Source: Fomes fomentarius (lineage: Eukaryota > Basidiomycota > Agaricomycetes > Polyporales > Polyporaceae). Taken from it: a stretch of DNA of 64,000 nucleotides. The notes below the pieces were generated by a model. That model worked only from the letters and a program-made list of their open reading frames with translations. It did no database searches and was not told where the DNA came from. The position numbers and the translations under genes were made by a program. Positions 22,401 to 33,844 of the stretch are shown here, in pieces. The first letter of the stretch is position 1, and each line of letters starts with the position of its first letter. Location of the stretch: the NCBI GenBank assembly GCA_022606135.1, contig JABYQN010000009.1, forward strand, positions 707,001-771,000. Direction: 5' to 3'.

Positions 22401-23911
22401 AGATAGGAGGCGGCAACGGCATCCAGCCCATGATAGTGGCGGCATACATGGAAAAGGCGGTCCTGGATTGCGACCTCATGGGCCGTGCATACCCCAATGT
22501 AAGCACACTCTTCCGTGACATTTCAAGTTACATGCGATCCGGCGTCCCAACGCGGGTCGCCGACTCATCGAGCCGCCCCATTCGTGCAGATGTACCAAAC
22601 GTAAGCGTAGGAGAGAGCATGACAGCTCCCAAACGTCACGGCCGCCGCATGCATACTCAAACCAGCTCTGTCTAGATTACCGGGTGCGTACGGCATCCCG
22701 AACGGGCTCTGGCCGTGCGCGATCTCCGATGGGATAGGGAACACGCTGGTAAGTGCCTGTCCGCGGCATGCTTCTCGAATCGCCTCGCGCTCGTGCAGGC
22801 GAAATGATCGGCTCACGCTGACGTTCCGTCTTCCCTGCCCGGTACATGCGTTACTGGCTTGTGCGTGCCGCACCGGAGCAGGTGCTGCCGTCCGCCCGGG
22901 ACGCAAAGGCGGTGGAGGACATCCTGCGGACCGTGACGACCGAGATGGGCTCGAAGAGCGGCGTAAGCATGGCGCCGCTCTCGCGGGCGACGTGCGTGAG
23001 GTACGGCGTACCACACTCGGTCTCGCAGGCGTGGCGCATTGGGCGCGCGATTGCTTTGGCGAGGCGGCGGAATGACCTGAAGGGAATCCCGAGCGCGATC
23101 CTGGAGTTGCAGAGCGGCGCGTGCTTGTTTGTTGGGAAGGTCGTCGACGTACGCAGGGTGAGTGCTATCTCTCGAGTCTTCTGCGCCCTTTGGGTGCGAA
23201 ATTTAGTGAAGTACTGAACAATACTTGTTGGACCGTCCCTCGGCGATTGCTCTTGCAGGAGGTTCGGAAAGGATTCACCTGGGGCGAGGTCACGATCGTG
23301 CCGCTGCTGGATGAAGAGGAAGAAGACGCGAGCGCTGCCTCGAGCCAGAACTACACGCTTCCCGTACGGCCAGACGATAAGCTCGTCATCCCGTTCCAGA
23401 ACGAGAACCTCTACGCATACATCGAGTCCGCCTATGGAGACAAGACGGTGGGTACCCCCCCGTTCCACTCTCTAGTCCGAGCGTTCGAGTTCGGGCCTTC
23501 GCAAAACAAGCTCCGGCCATCAAACTGCTTAAGTGACGTTGGCCGCCCACTGTATATTTGAACTGACCTCGAGGCTTCCTTCTGCTTGACACAGATACAC
23601 GTCACCGTGCCTGACCTGATCACGGTGCTCGATTCGCAGAACGGCGCTGCCCTGGGCACCCCGGATTACAGGTACGGATTGCGTGTGACGGTCATCGCGT
23701 TGGCGGGGCATCCGAGCTGGACGACTACTCCGGAGGGACTGAAGTGTGGAGGTCCGGGGGCGTTTGGGTGAGTCTCTCTCGAGCGGGCCCTGTATACATA
23801 TACTACGGGTTAATCGAGCTTGGTTTGAGTAGGTTGGGCGACGTGCCGTTTACGCCAATTGGGACGTACAAGGCCCCGAGGAGTGTGATCAAGGAGTATG
23901 CAAAGGTATAA
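19491..23911 (+). CDS. Hydantoinase A/oxoprolinase fused to a DUF917 domain
   Basis: Likely an ATP-dependent hydrolase of cyclic amides such as hydantoins or 5-oxoproline. DUF917 is the family of S-methylthiohydantoin desulfurase. The start MLRIGVDVGGTNTDGVLID is the ASKHA phosphate-1 motif, split by intron 1 (exon 1 is 19491-19518). Further motifs: SIGTTAFINAVLE, the rejoined EIDGREILPL (exon at 20010), QVGLLERENASILNASIL, and the second phosphate motif VVDIGGTTTDVGVLLPS (about 20637-20690). After KMKTSPEDITVLLVGGGS and VAGEVDTIEFLAGRD comes the linker. DUF917 begins with LEWIAEGCGVLGTGGGGSPY (about 21912) and continues RCSFMGSPSVS, ISEEIGGGNGIQPM, AVEDILRTVTTEMGSKSG and REVRKGFTWGEVTIVPL. 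It ends APRSVIKEYAKV with the stop at 23909-23911. There are more than a dozen exons; several small DUF917 exons (22035-22860) are approximate. Length is near 950-1,000 residues, usual for the fungal fusion. Confidence 0.88.
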
Positions 23912-24382
23912 GGATCTCGGGGTTGTTCATGAAGAGAAGAGAAGAGAATTCGGAGAGCACTACTAGATTCTTGATTATGGGGGCCTTGCGAAACGAGATC
24001 TGAACGTGTCGTCGGTGCCACAGTGGAGGAGATGCTGAAAATGTTTGTATGGCCAATTCTGTGGAATTTCCATGGTCGAATTCCACATGAGTTCTTAGAT
24101 GTGCAGATAATACTGTGCGGAGCTTCCTGTAGAAACACATTTGAAAGTGCGAACGAGGATGAGCCGCAGAATGGCGGAAAGAGGGTCCACTGGCAGGAGC
24201 TCATTTTGGGAGTTTGAAAGCAATAATAAGCGCTGCTGGTGGGACGCGTCGTCACGTGCACGTGTTAGACTGTTTAGTGTCACTGTCACACTCACACGCG
24301 TCCGTAGGGCGCCTTCGCGCTTTACTTCCCGCCCACGACGTTCGCGTCTCTTGCTTTCTCCCAACTCTACCCACAAGCTACC
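23912..24382. other. Intergenic spacer and promoter of the acidic protein
   Basis: Non-coding sequence between two + strand genes. The part near 24250-24382 is rich in C and T (cactcacacgcg, cttgctttctcccaactctaccc), as in many basidiomycete promoters. No TATA box or other element is clear. Confidence 0.4.
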
Positions 24383-25275
24383 ATGCAGGCCGCTGTCTAT
24401 CTGCCATCATCACCCTCCCCAGTGACGCCACGCAAGCTCAGTCATACCTCTCCTGTCTACTCCCATGCACCACTACATTCTTCGCCCTTAGCCAGCCCCG
24501 GATCCTCTCCCGCAGCAGAAGCCCAGGCGCGTCGTCGTTCGCAATACAAGGCCAACGCGTTCAGCTCGCCAGTCCCTCAGCGCACCTCGCACGCCTATGG
24601 ACAGCGGAGGACTTCCAGCGGAGGATTTGTTCAAGGGAGCTCTACTGGGGCCACCGGAGTGACTGAGGAGGCCCCACGTAAAGCATTCCTGCGAGAGCGC
24701 CTCAAGTCGCGCTGTCTCGAACGTGCACAAAAGAAGCGTGAGAGGGCAATAGCACGGGGAAGGAGGCACCTGAGCAGTGAGCCGAGTAGCGATGGGCTGG
24801 ACGAGATGATGGATGAGGACGATGATGAGGACGAGGACACCATGCTCAATGACGAGGTTGGTCGCCGCTATTGTGCTATCAACGAGCTTGCGTGTTCTGA
24901 TAGAAGTACATTCACAGTTGTTCTTCCGTATAGTCTCGAGCGCAAAGCGCAAGGAGCGTCATGGTTACCGACTGTCATACGCCTTTGACGTTGGCTCGTC
25001 TTTTGACCCCGATATGGACGACCCAACAGCATGGGAGGAGGAGCTGTCTGGTATGTCATTCATGTCAAGCTCCAATTACGTGTCTAACCCCATTTGCTAT
25101 AGGGCCCAGTCCAATCTCTACCCAGCCGGAGGACCTTCTGGACGGAGAGCTTGAAGCGTACGCTGCTGAGGCCGAACTCAATCTTGATGACCTTCCGGTG
25201 GATGAGGTCTTCAGTTACAGCGACTACGAGGATGGCGGACCGTCCGACATGGACGACGATATTGAGATGGGCTGA
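24383..25275 (+). CDS. Conserved-looking acidic, mostly disordered protein
   Basis: Three exons (24383-24856, 24918-25050, 25103-25275) give 260 codons, 259 residues, with consistent phases. Residues 1-110 are Ser/Pro/Arg-rich. Then comes a basic helix, FLRERLKSRCLERAQKKRER, followed by an acidic run (MMDEDDDEDEDTMLNDE). The best-ordered part is the second exon, LFFRIVSSAKRKERHGYRLS, after which DPDMDDPTAWEEELSG and an acidic C-terminus, NLDDLPVDEVFSYSDYEDGG, follow. I do not recognise a named domain. The charge pattern suggests a nuclear or nucleic-acid-associated protein, but this is only inference. It lies tail-to-tail with MLH1, about 220 bases apart. Confidence 0.8.
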
Positions 25276-25496
25276 ACAACCAAAGGATGCAAACTACGGT
25301 GCATTGATGTTGCCCAGAGGGGCACGAATTTGACCATGTATCACTATCACTATAGTATATCCAGTGAAGGCGTAATCGGTCTAGATGCACAGGGTCACCG
25401 TGGCGCGTACATCACTGCTAGCACGTCCCAAGCTCTGTCCTGTACATTATTCGGTTATGTATACGAGAAACCTGCAGCCTGCTCAGTCCGAAAAGC

Positions 25497-28407
25497 TCAA
25501 CACCTTTCGAATACACGATAGAGCTCCGGCAAATTTGCGACTTGTACGACATCGCGATCGAGCAGAGTTTTCGGAGGCACGAGGTAGCGCGCCATTGCGG
25601 GAAACAGGACATGTTGAACCTGCCACAGCATCGCCTTGTGCGTGTCGTCTACCTGACCATCGCTCGCAGGGCCGTCAATCAGCGTTTCAGGCACGTAGAA
25701 GAACGCAAGCTCTCGAAGGAAGGCATGGAAGCATGGCTGCTCCGCGGTCCAGTCGACCTGTGTGTCCGTGTACTCAATAGCGACGCACGTAGCTTCAGCA
25801 ACTACCACGTACCTGCGGGCCGAGACGCATGAGGAAGAGCGGAAGCTTGTCGAGGTTCGGCGTGTAGTCGCGCAATAGCATCGGTAGCGTTTCCACCAGC
25901 CCCTCCTCCGATATGCCGAGGCTGAAGTACTCTTGCAGCATTTCTCGACGGGCCATCACGATCTCGACTATCCGCTACAATAGGCCTCGGCTCCGCGTCA
26001 AGCGACGAGTTTGAGAGATGGTTTAACCACTCACATCGACAACCTCCTCTGACTTCAGGCCACTCTCAGCAATGTCTTGCTCCGCGTCGACGGCGAGGGA
26101 TACGAGCGTGCGCAGGTCGGGTGGGGGATCGAGCCGGATGCGTGAGATGTTGCCGAATTGACGGAGACCTAGCTGATAGAATAGCTCCGCCGAGAGCGCA
26201 CCGTGATTGAGCAGGTAGAGGCGCGTGCCGTGTTGCACGAGCGAGAGGCAACGAGGCGCGTCGACGACGCCCACGAAGGTATGTTTGGCTAGAATCTCGT
26301 TGAGTTCTGCGCGGCAGGTAAGATAAGCTCTACAGTTCCAGGAGTGACGATGGACGATGGGCACGCACGGTTATGTCGAGCCTTTACTACTGCAGCTCGA
26401 AGATCCTTGACGGACTTGAGGAAGCACTGAGACTCTTTGATAACCTTATCCTTCGGCGTTGCGGGAGAAGCGGATACGCTGTCCTTGTCCGCTCCATCGT
26501 GACTAGGCCGTTGTGATGGATGTGCCACTGGGAACATGGAATCCAGCGTCCGGTCTTTCAAAGAAGTCCGAACTTTGTGCTGAGAGTAAACCTTGCGTTT
26601 CGCGAGCTGTGGGGCTGTCGCGGACTAAGAGCAAGTCAACATCGCAGATCGGGGAAGCACGATACCTGACGCGACCTCGCTGCTGCCTTCAGGTGTATCG
26701 TCTGCACCATCCATCGTGTCATCTTCGTCACTCGGTTGGGCCTTGCGCTTCCCTTTCGTTTTCTGCGTTGTCGTTGATTCAGCAATCCCTCCGGTCAACA
26801 GAGTCTATCGATCGATCGTCAGGAGGAAGATCAAGGATAAGCTTGACAGCGTCCTCCACCTGATATTCGAACACTCTCGATTGACTCTGCCCGATGAGAG
26901 CTTGTTGAATCGCGTCGGCTATTCGTTCCGTGATTGTGTCCTCATTCAAGAAGTGGACTTCCTTTTTCGTTGGATGCACGTTGACATCGACGGATCTTGG
27001 GTCAATCTGCAGACTAATGACAGGCTTAAACGCACCGCACACCACGAATCGATACTAGGTGTAGAGACGCACCTGAGATAGAGGAAGGGAGAAGAGCCTT
27101 TAGGCAAGACACCATTGTACACGCCTTCTAGAGCTTTTTTGATCCTTGAAGACTCGACCAGCCGATCTGTTGGATCAAGTTGGTCATTCGTGTCTCAGTA
27201 CTGCTGAGCTGACTCACGGTTGATGAATAGCAGAAACACCATCTTCTTAGACTGATAATGCGCATTCGTGAAGTGTGCTTCTGCGCTCCATGCTTCTGCT
27301 TCATCCCCATCCTCGAGATCATTTTCATCTGTATCCGTAGGCGACTCCGATGCCATTGGTTTCTTGGCCGAGCTCGAGAGAGACACGTTCAACAGCTCTT
27401 TGGCCAATGTTTGACCATATAGCTGACGAATTGCTTGCACAGTTGTGGACGATGATGGAGTCGAAACTTCAGGTGACGGGTTGCCAACCTATTCACATAT
27501 GTGAGTACGCGGCATTGAGATTCGTGCACGCGGCTTGCCTTTTTGCAACTGAATGATACGTGAGGATTATGAACTGCATATCGCATGACGACGTCAACAA
27601 TACGCCCATACTCTTCCGACGAGCCGCGAAGTGCGGAGAGACGGGTAGGCGTGTTATAGAACAGATTTTCAACCTATCCAATGATAGGAAGTCGTGATTT
27701 AAGTGCATGTGTGCTAGCACTCTTACGCATATACTCACAGTTATAGTCGTGCCATCATTGCCTGCACAGGGTTTCGGTTCAGTGGTCATGCCTGCTTTGG
27801 CCGGTGTCAAAGCACCGTCGCCGTAGGAGGCTCTGCTTTTGTGAGTGCCCATGTGGTTATGTGGTCTATGTTGCTCGCTTACTTCCAAGCACATGTATCG
27901 GCCTTCGTCTTCGTGACCACGGTGAGATTTGACACATAGGATATAGACGCAAGGGCTTCTCCTCGGAAACCATAGGTGGTCAAACGCTTTAGATCGGAGA
28001 AGGTCGAAAGCTTTGAGGTGGTGAAGCGTTCGGCAAGTATCGGTAGGTCGTCTTTCTTGTAACGCGTCCGTGTCACTCCTGGACAAGCGAATCACATCGC
28101 CGCTTACGCACCCGTATACCACAGCCATTGTCTTGAATCTGCAAAAGCTTCATTCCACCATCCTTAATTGTGACTTTAATTGATGTCGCGCCCGCATCAA
28201 GACTGTTCTCAATGAGCTCTTTGAGAGCAGAAGCGGGTCTATGGATGATCTAGTCTCGCGTAGTTCATCTCTAATGTGTACGTGTAATAGCTGTGTGAGA
28301 CTGACCTCCCCCGCGGCAATGCGATTGATGACAGACTCCTGGAGGCGACGAATGGGCCGAGGGCCCGGGGGCGGAGGAGACGGCGAGCGATGCGAAGATA
28401 GACTCAT
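25497..28407 (-). CDS. MLH1: DNA mismatch repair protein Mlh1
   Basis: MutL-family GHKL ATPase; with Pms1 it forms MutL-alpha, and with Mlh3 it acts in meiotic crossing over. The start at 28407 ([20 protein letters not shown]) leads into [12 protein letters not shown]. ATPase motifs follow: motif [16 protein letters not shown] (Mg-binding Asn), motif [12 protein letters not shown], and motif [22 protein letters not shown]. Next come [25 protein letters not shown], and the transducer with [20 protein letters not shown] and [20 protein letters not shown]. After a charged linker (about 26290-26770) the Pms1-binding C-terminal domain has [20 protein letters not shown]. The protein ends [11 protein letters not shown], the invariant Mlh1 terminus whose Cys takes part in the MutL-alpha endonuclease site. 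About 14 exons; internal borders in the linker are approximate. It shares a 300-base promoter with the disordered protein on the + strand. Confidence 0.95.
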
Positions 28408-28707
28408 GGAAGTATATTATAGTGGCCAAGCTGGTGGATCGCGATCCACGCCGAGCTCGCGGTAAGAGGAAGTTCTTCGACGATCGTCTGAAGCTCAGCG
28501 AAGCGACAGCCCACCCAAAATCTCCCGCGAATGCTTCGCCGCTGAGTTTCTGTACACACGCGCGTAAGTGGTCTTCGAGAGAGTGGTCCAAGCTGGAGGC
28601 AGCAAAGCGTGGTTGGACAAGCGTTGCCACAACTTACAAGGTCGCGATGAAAGGACGCGTCGCATTGCTTCACGTGCAAAGCTTATATAAGCACCAATTG
28701 GCCCGAT
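28408..28707. promoter_or_regulatory. Bidirectional promoter of MLH1 and the downstream disordered protein; TATA-like box at 28683-28691
   Basis: Exactly 300 bases separate the two ATGs. On the + side TTATATAAG (28683-28691) lies only about 17 bases before the + ATG, which is very close for a TATA box, so the true start of the + gene might be farther downstream. On the minus side atattatagtggcc (about 28413-28426) is the only A/T-rich element near the MLH1 ATG. Confidence 0.5.
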
Positions 28708-30538
28708 ATGACCACGGCGGTGATCCCCGTTCAACAATCCCAAAAGCTCACTCATCTTTCCCTCGCAGTTCATCGCAACGATCCACCCCACGTCCTCGAC
28801 CACGCCTCACACGACGGCGGCACGCCATTGCACGCCGTCGACGCAAGTCCGACATCACAAGACACTCGCATCCGGGTGAGCGCCTCAATACGGGCGGCCT
28901 GAAGGAGCCCTGCAGAACCAAATCAACCCCCACCCCTCTACGCCCGAGACCCTGGACCTACACGTCGGAAGCATGCAGGCCGAGCCGCCCTCCACTCCAG
29001 TACGTGGTCGAACCGCTTCGCGTTATCCAGCTGCCTTGTCCAAAGGCGAGCCTGGACGCGTTCCCTTGCACAGGCGGGGGACTTCACGTACCCTGGAATG
29101 TATGGAGGATCTACTCAGGGAGAATGGATACAAGGAGACGAGGGTGTTTACGCCCGAGGCAGAACGCATAGAGGCGATGGCGGAGGAGAGGAGGAGACAG
29201 TCCACATGGCGGATTCGCGAGTTCCTTACTGGATGGCTGCCAGGTGCTGGCGGTACCGAGCCTCCGAGCGAAGACGAGGAAACGCCTGGCCCTAACAGAA
29301 CGCGCAGGCCTACGACGCCGACCCATCCTCCCATTGTCCACCGCTCTACCCCCAGCTCGCCTCTCAACCATAAGCGTCGGCTTGACCATGACCATGCACC
29401 TCATCCATTATCATCCCCGAACTCAGCTTCTTCCACTACCCTATCTTCAATACGAAGTGCAAATACTTCGGAAGGTAGAATCGTTAGCTATCAGCCAACA
29501 CGCCGCCAGATTCATGATCGCATCCCTGCCATACGCGCTGAGACATCTTCGGCAAGCCTCCGCACATATGCGCAAGTCTCAGCAGCGCGGGGATACCTGC
29601 GGCACATGGCGTCAACTCCGAACATGGCCAAGAGACACACTCCTTCGCTACGCGATTATTCTCTGGAACGGGTCTCCCCGGAACAGCAACATCCATTACC
29701 TCCCTCTTGGTTCCAGGCAGTGACGAAGGCTGTACTCCAATCCGGCGAGAGCAGTGCACACGCTGGTGGCCCAATCTCACGTCCCGTCAGTCGCCAATCT
29801 GCGCGTCCACCGCGGTCATCGAAGGAGAATCGATTCTTGTTCTTGGAGCAGACACCGAATGCTTCTCGTATCTCCGCTCGCAGTGCGTCTGGCCTTCCCC
29901 CAGGCGCCACGTTGTATCTTCAACGCCCTCAGACAGCACTGGGCGCTGTCAATACGGCTCATGTCCTCTGCAGGTCTGCCCCAGGCTCACGTTCAGCGTC
30001 GCGTGTTGGGGACAGGTCGCATGGTGGGGGCGGAAGCGTGGTGAGTAGGGCTCGATACAAGGGCCGTGAAGATAGAGGCCGCCGCGGGTCTGGAATATCT
30101 CATGCCGACCGTGTCCCCTCCTTGGCGGAAACGCGCGTCGAGAACGACGTTTGGGGCAGCAGCATGCACTGGGTGGACGGCAAGCGTGTCCCGATCCTGC
30201 ATTTTGACGACGCGTCGTATGGAGATGCCGTTGACTCGGAAGACGACGACGACGGCGAGCTTGACCTCGCGCGTCTGCTCGTTCCACCTAAACGGCAGTA
30301 TTCGATTCAAAGCCTCCGCAAACACCTCCACGTAGCGCACGCGCAGAGGCATGCCGTAACGCCCGCTGCCGATCGCGATCGGTGGGATGACGAAGAGGAT
30401 ATGCCGACTCGCGGACGGAGCCGCCAAGTCCACATCGACGAATCCGACGGTTATCCTACCTTCGAACGGACAGAGACCAAACGTCGACGCGGCGGTCTAC
30501 CTGGCACCTGGGGCAACTTGGGTGGTAGTGGCTCGTAG
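28708..30538 (+). CDS. Disordered protein of unknown function
   Basis: Two exons, 28708-28875 and 28916-30538, give 597 codons (596 residues). The first intron is only 40 bases (donor GTGAGC, acceptor CTGCAG) and is less certain than the long second exon. If transcription starts at the TATA-like box just upstream, the ATG inside exon 2 at 28973 (MQAEPPSTPVRGRTASRYPA) could be the start. One region looks ordered: TLECMEDLLRENGYKETRVF, then AERIEAMAEERRRQSTWRIR and EFLTGWLP (about residues 95-160). The rest is Ser/Pro/Arg-rich, with an acidic patch DDASYGDAVDSEDDDDGELD followed by LARLLVPPKRQYSIQSLRKH. I recognise no family. Confidence 0.75.
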
Positions 30539-32774
30539 CGACGTGATTCGTCGGTCTCTAATTACACATAATCTTCTCCTTGGGACAATCGCCATAGTCG
30601 CATTCATCCATTATCGGTCTCGCAAGTTATCAAGACTACTCTATACCGGCCCGCATACGCACGCACCGTAATTCATGTAACATCCACCATCACCACGATC
30701 CTTGCTTCATCATCGCACTGTCACCGTCATCATAAATCATCGTGCACTCCCCTCCAATGAGTTATTTCGTCGTTATAATGGGCCAGTAGCCTAATGTCTC
30801 CTTCCGTGAAGCAGTAGTATCCCTTCCCGCGTTCATGCAGACAGACAATACGGTACTCTCGCTACAGGATGCGAATACTATATGTACAATAGAGGCATAC
30901 TGTATCTCATATACATATCCACTCGTTCCAATCCCGGTTCTTACATAGGGACTTTTGTATTTATGTAATTAATCACTCACCATCTTGACCCATCCGGCTG
31001 AGGTGCTCTGAAGGCCCCGCTCGTCATTCGTCCGGCTTCGTGCGGTAACTGTGAGGCCGTGGGAATTTGTTATCAGGTAGGAATCTTCAATCGGTGACGC
31101 ATAATGCCTACTGACAGTGTTCAATTGGAACTTGACCATGGCTTCTGACTAGCAGTAGTACTTACTAACTACTCGCCGAGTATACATACAGACGCCTCCC
31201 GACCTTTGTGCTTGTGTGATCCTGACTTCTCGTGCTTTGCTGGCCGTGCCAATTTACAAAGCTTGTCGTCTTGTCTTAGCACCTCGGACTTTGCTCCGTA
31301 GGGCTTGCGATTCTCTAACGGAAGTCGATCGAGTCGCTGTTAGGGGCACCCTAACGGCGAGAATTGCGTCATTGGAAGAAAATCTGATATACAGTTCAAT
31401 GTCGCCAGCCGGCTCTCTACTCCAAGGAACATGCGGAGACCTCTCCGAGTTCTGCCACCGCGTGGATGAGCCAAGCGTACGTGTTTCGCGATGCATCTGA
31501 TCCGCCCATGAAATTCATTGTATACGACAGTTCGACGAACCCACGCCGTCATCTCTTCCTTCTCATCCAATAGTTCCGAAGACTCCTGGACGAGCGCAGT
31601 TCAACCACATAGGCGCAGAATCAGTTAATTGGACGTTGGACTGCTGGATGTGGCAGACCGCTCATACCACGGCAGTAGTCCGCTCGTTCTTGCCGTAAAG
31701 GAACTCATATCGGCTCGGTCTCAGTAAGCGGCCATGCGGTTGACTCTTGACCTCTCGGACCTCGCCGGTGTGTGCGGATCGTGCGACGAAGTCCCGGGAA
31801 TGGGTGTATCGCCGCACAGATTCCCTCTAGCGATGGCTGAAGGTCTTCATCTCCATCTCATTTCGTTCTCTTTGACAACAACTGCCAGATCGGCATGTCC
31901 AAAGCTCACGCGGCCAATCTGGCGTGACGCTCCAAGCAACGTTCGCTCGTGTCCGATTTGGAAGCACAATTGAATGTCGACATTAGCAGCCGCTCACTAC
32001 GGCGTCTTGTGGTATCCCCACCGCAACGTGGAGCCGAATTCGTCTTCGAACGTAAGTACTACGTGAATGCGACATCCTTCAGGCATAGGATGACCCAGTG
32101 TTCGGCGTTACAGGTATGAGGCTGTAGCTCGCCTTCTGGTGTATTTGGGTCGCGTCATCGAGCTCCGTTCAAGCTCCGAATGACACCGCACATGCTGCAT
32201 GCTGCCTCAGGCCGTCCTCGCTCGATACCTTGATCCAGCATTGGAAGAGCATACCATCGCTGCCTTGTGTAACCCCGTCAGTCAATAATCACATAGTCAG
32301 TAACGCGGTTGCCTGAATGTGCCTTTGCCGTGCTGATTTTGTATATCATCGCTTCAGGGGTTCTGAACTTCGAGGATGATGTGAGATCTGTGTTCTACTC
32401 CACGCCGAACATCAAACCCACCTACACTGCGTTTTCGCCTTGAGGCACGGTGAATCGGCGGTTGTATGTCATCCCCAGTCACGAAGGTTTCCGCGGTAGT
32501 CGCTGTTGGAAATCCCCGCGTTTCAGCTTTGGCTTCCATCCTCAGCTCGTGTGGCCAAACAACCCTGGATCCACGAGGACGCTGCCAGAACAGCTGTATC
32601 AGGGAGCTCACTGGGTTATGCTAGGGCTCGGATACCGGTGCAGGATCCCATCATCGCTGCGCAAGACATTAGGTATTTCTATGCTACCTTCACCCCCAAC
32701 CTGCCTTTCTTCCCCTCTCATCTTGTAAATTCCTCCTAATACTCACTTGGCTTGCTCTTTTTACCCTTCCTATC
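30539..32774. other. 2.2 kb without a recognised gene; start of the gene-poor stretch
   Basis: The first 600 bases are A/T-rich with stops in all frames and presumably hold the 3' end of the upstream transcript. At 31216-31500 (+) a 94-codon frame is open and contains a charged helix (TARIASLEENLIY), faintly like the segment before an F-box, but no F-box follows and later frames are interrupted. Around 31735-32100 further protein-like bits occur (RSLRRLVVSPPQRGAEFVFE). A decayed F-box or similar gene is possible, not supported. Confidence 0.35.
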
Positions 32775-33844
32775 ATGCCCAACGCCGCACTACCTACTAG
32801 GCCCGCAGGTAATGAGTGAGTAGTTAGAGTCTCTTGTTTATCAGATGTATCTGCCGTTGTGGGACGAGGCGCACGGCAATGTCGACATCGCCGCGCCTAA
32901 TACCGGCTTTCCAACTCTACCCGAGCGTCGTTCTCGCATCCGCTCGTTTCAACTCAACTCCCTGGGGAACGTGATGCGAACTTTTCCAGATATCGGGATC
33001 GCGTACAATATTCCTACCGCAGCACCGACACTACCGGCAGTCGGGAAAATGACGACCAGTGAGTAAATCCAGAGTTAAATGTGGGCGTCCACCTGCTCAC
33101 GAGTCCGCCAGGAATGTCATGGGTTCAACGACTTACGATGCTGGGAATGGCTTAGGCAGCTATCGCACAGCTCTCTGGACGCCCTCTCAGGGACGCCCCC
33201 ATGGGTATGTTGCCGCAGAGAATTACTGCGACTCCTACCATGCTGCGTCCTATAACTACAAGCTCTCAACTTCCGAATGCTCTCTCGGAGCGTCTTCCAT
33301 CTGGGCACCTCAGCAGGCTCCCGAATATGGCTACGACTGTACCGCTCAGCTCCCTCGAGCTCAGACAATGGAGCGAAGCTCTCTTGCTATAGGCTTCGGC
33401 GACGCACCACTCTCTTCCTCTGAAAGGACTACGAGTAATATGGGGCACGGTGGGCTCCGTTGCCTCTGGGGCGGGAGCTGCGGAGCGCCGCTGCAGAGTG
33501 CAGCCATCCCCGCCATCCGCGCCCATCTGCGCGACGCACACGGGGTGCCTGGACGCGACAAGACGACGCGCATCCCTTGCATCTGGGACGGGCGCTGCTG
33601 CAGATCGTCAGATGCCATCCTCCCTGGCGGCATGGGGAAGCACATCGCGACGTGCCACCTCAAGAGCATGCGCAAGCTGTGCGCGTCGTGCGGGCAGGCG
33701 TTCTGCCGCCAGGACTCGCTGACGCGCCACGAACTGCTCTACTGTCCGATGCTGCACCGCGGAGACGGGCGCCGGAAGCGGGCTCTTCCGGCGAACCGCC
33801 AGGCTTTGAGCACCGTGCAGCTTGAAGCTAATAGTACTAGGTGA
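32775..33844 (+). CDS. Zinc-finger protein, paralogue 1 of a three-member family
   Basis: The secure part is the last exon, open from an ATG at 33119 (MGSTTYDAGNGLGSYRTALW) to 33844. It has a Ser/Tyr/Ala-rich N-terminal half and three zinc fingers at the end. Finger 1 is RCLWGGSC then HLRDAH (C-x5-C, H-x4-H). Finger 2 is PCIWDGRC then KHIATCH (C-x5-C, H-x4-H). The link LKSMRKL leads to finger 3, CASC, then RHELLYC (C-x2-C, H-x4-C). Upstream exons are inferred from splice signals and phase: an ATG at 32775 (MPNAALPTRPA), then two short exons ending STDTTGSRENDD before the donor GTGAGT at 33059. The layout of short 5' exons and a long finger exon matches paralogue 2. Probably a nuclear DNA-binding regulator; no target is known. 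Confidence 0.65.

Noticed and set aside
31216..31500. Possible F-box protein (charged helix TARIASLEENLIY)
   Set aside because: No F-box or leucine-rich repeat follows in any frame that could be spliced, so it is only a faint resemblance.
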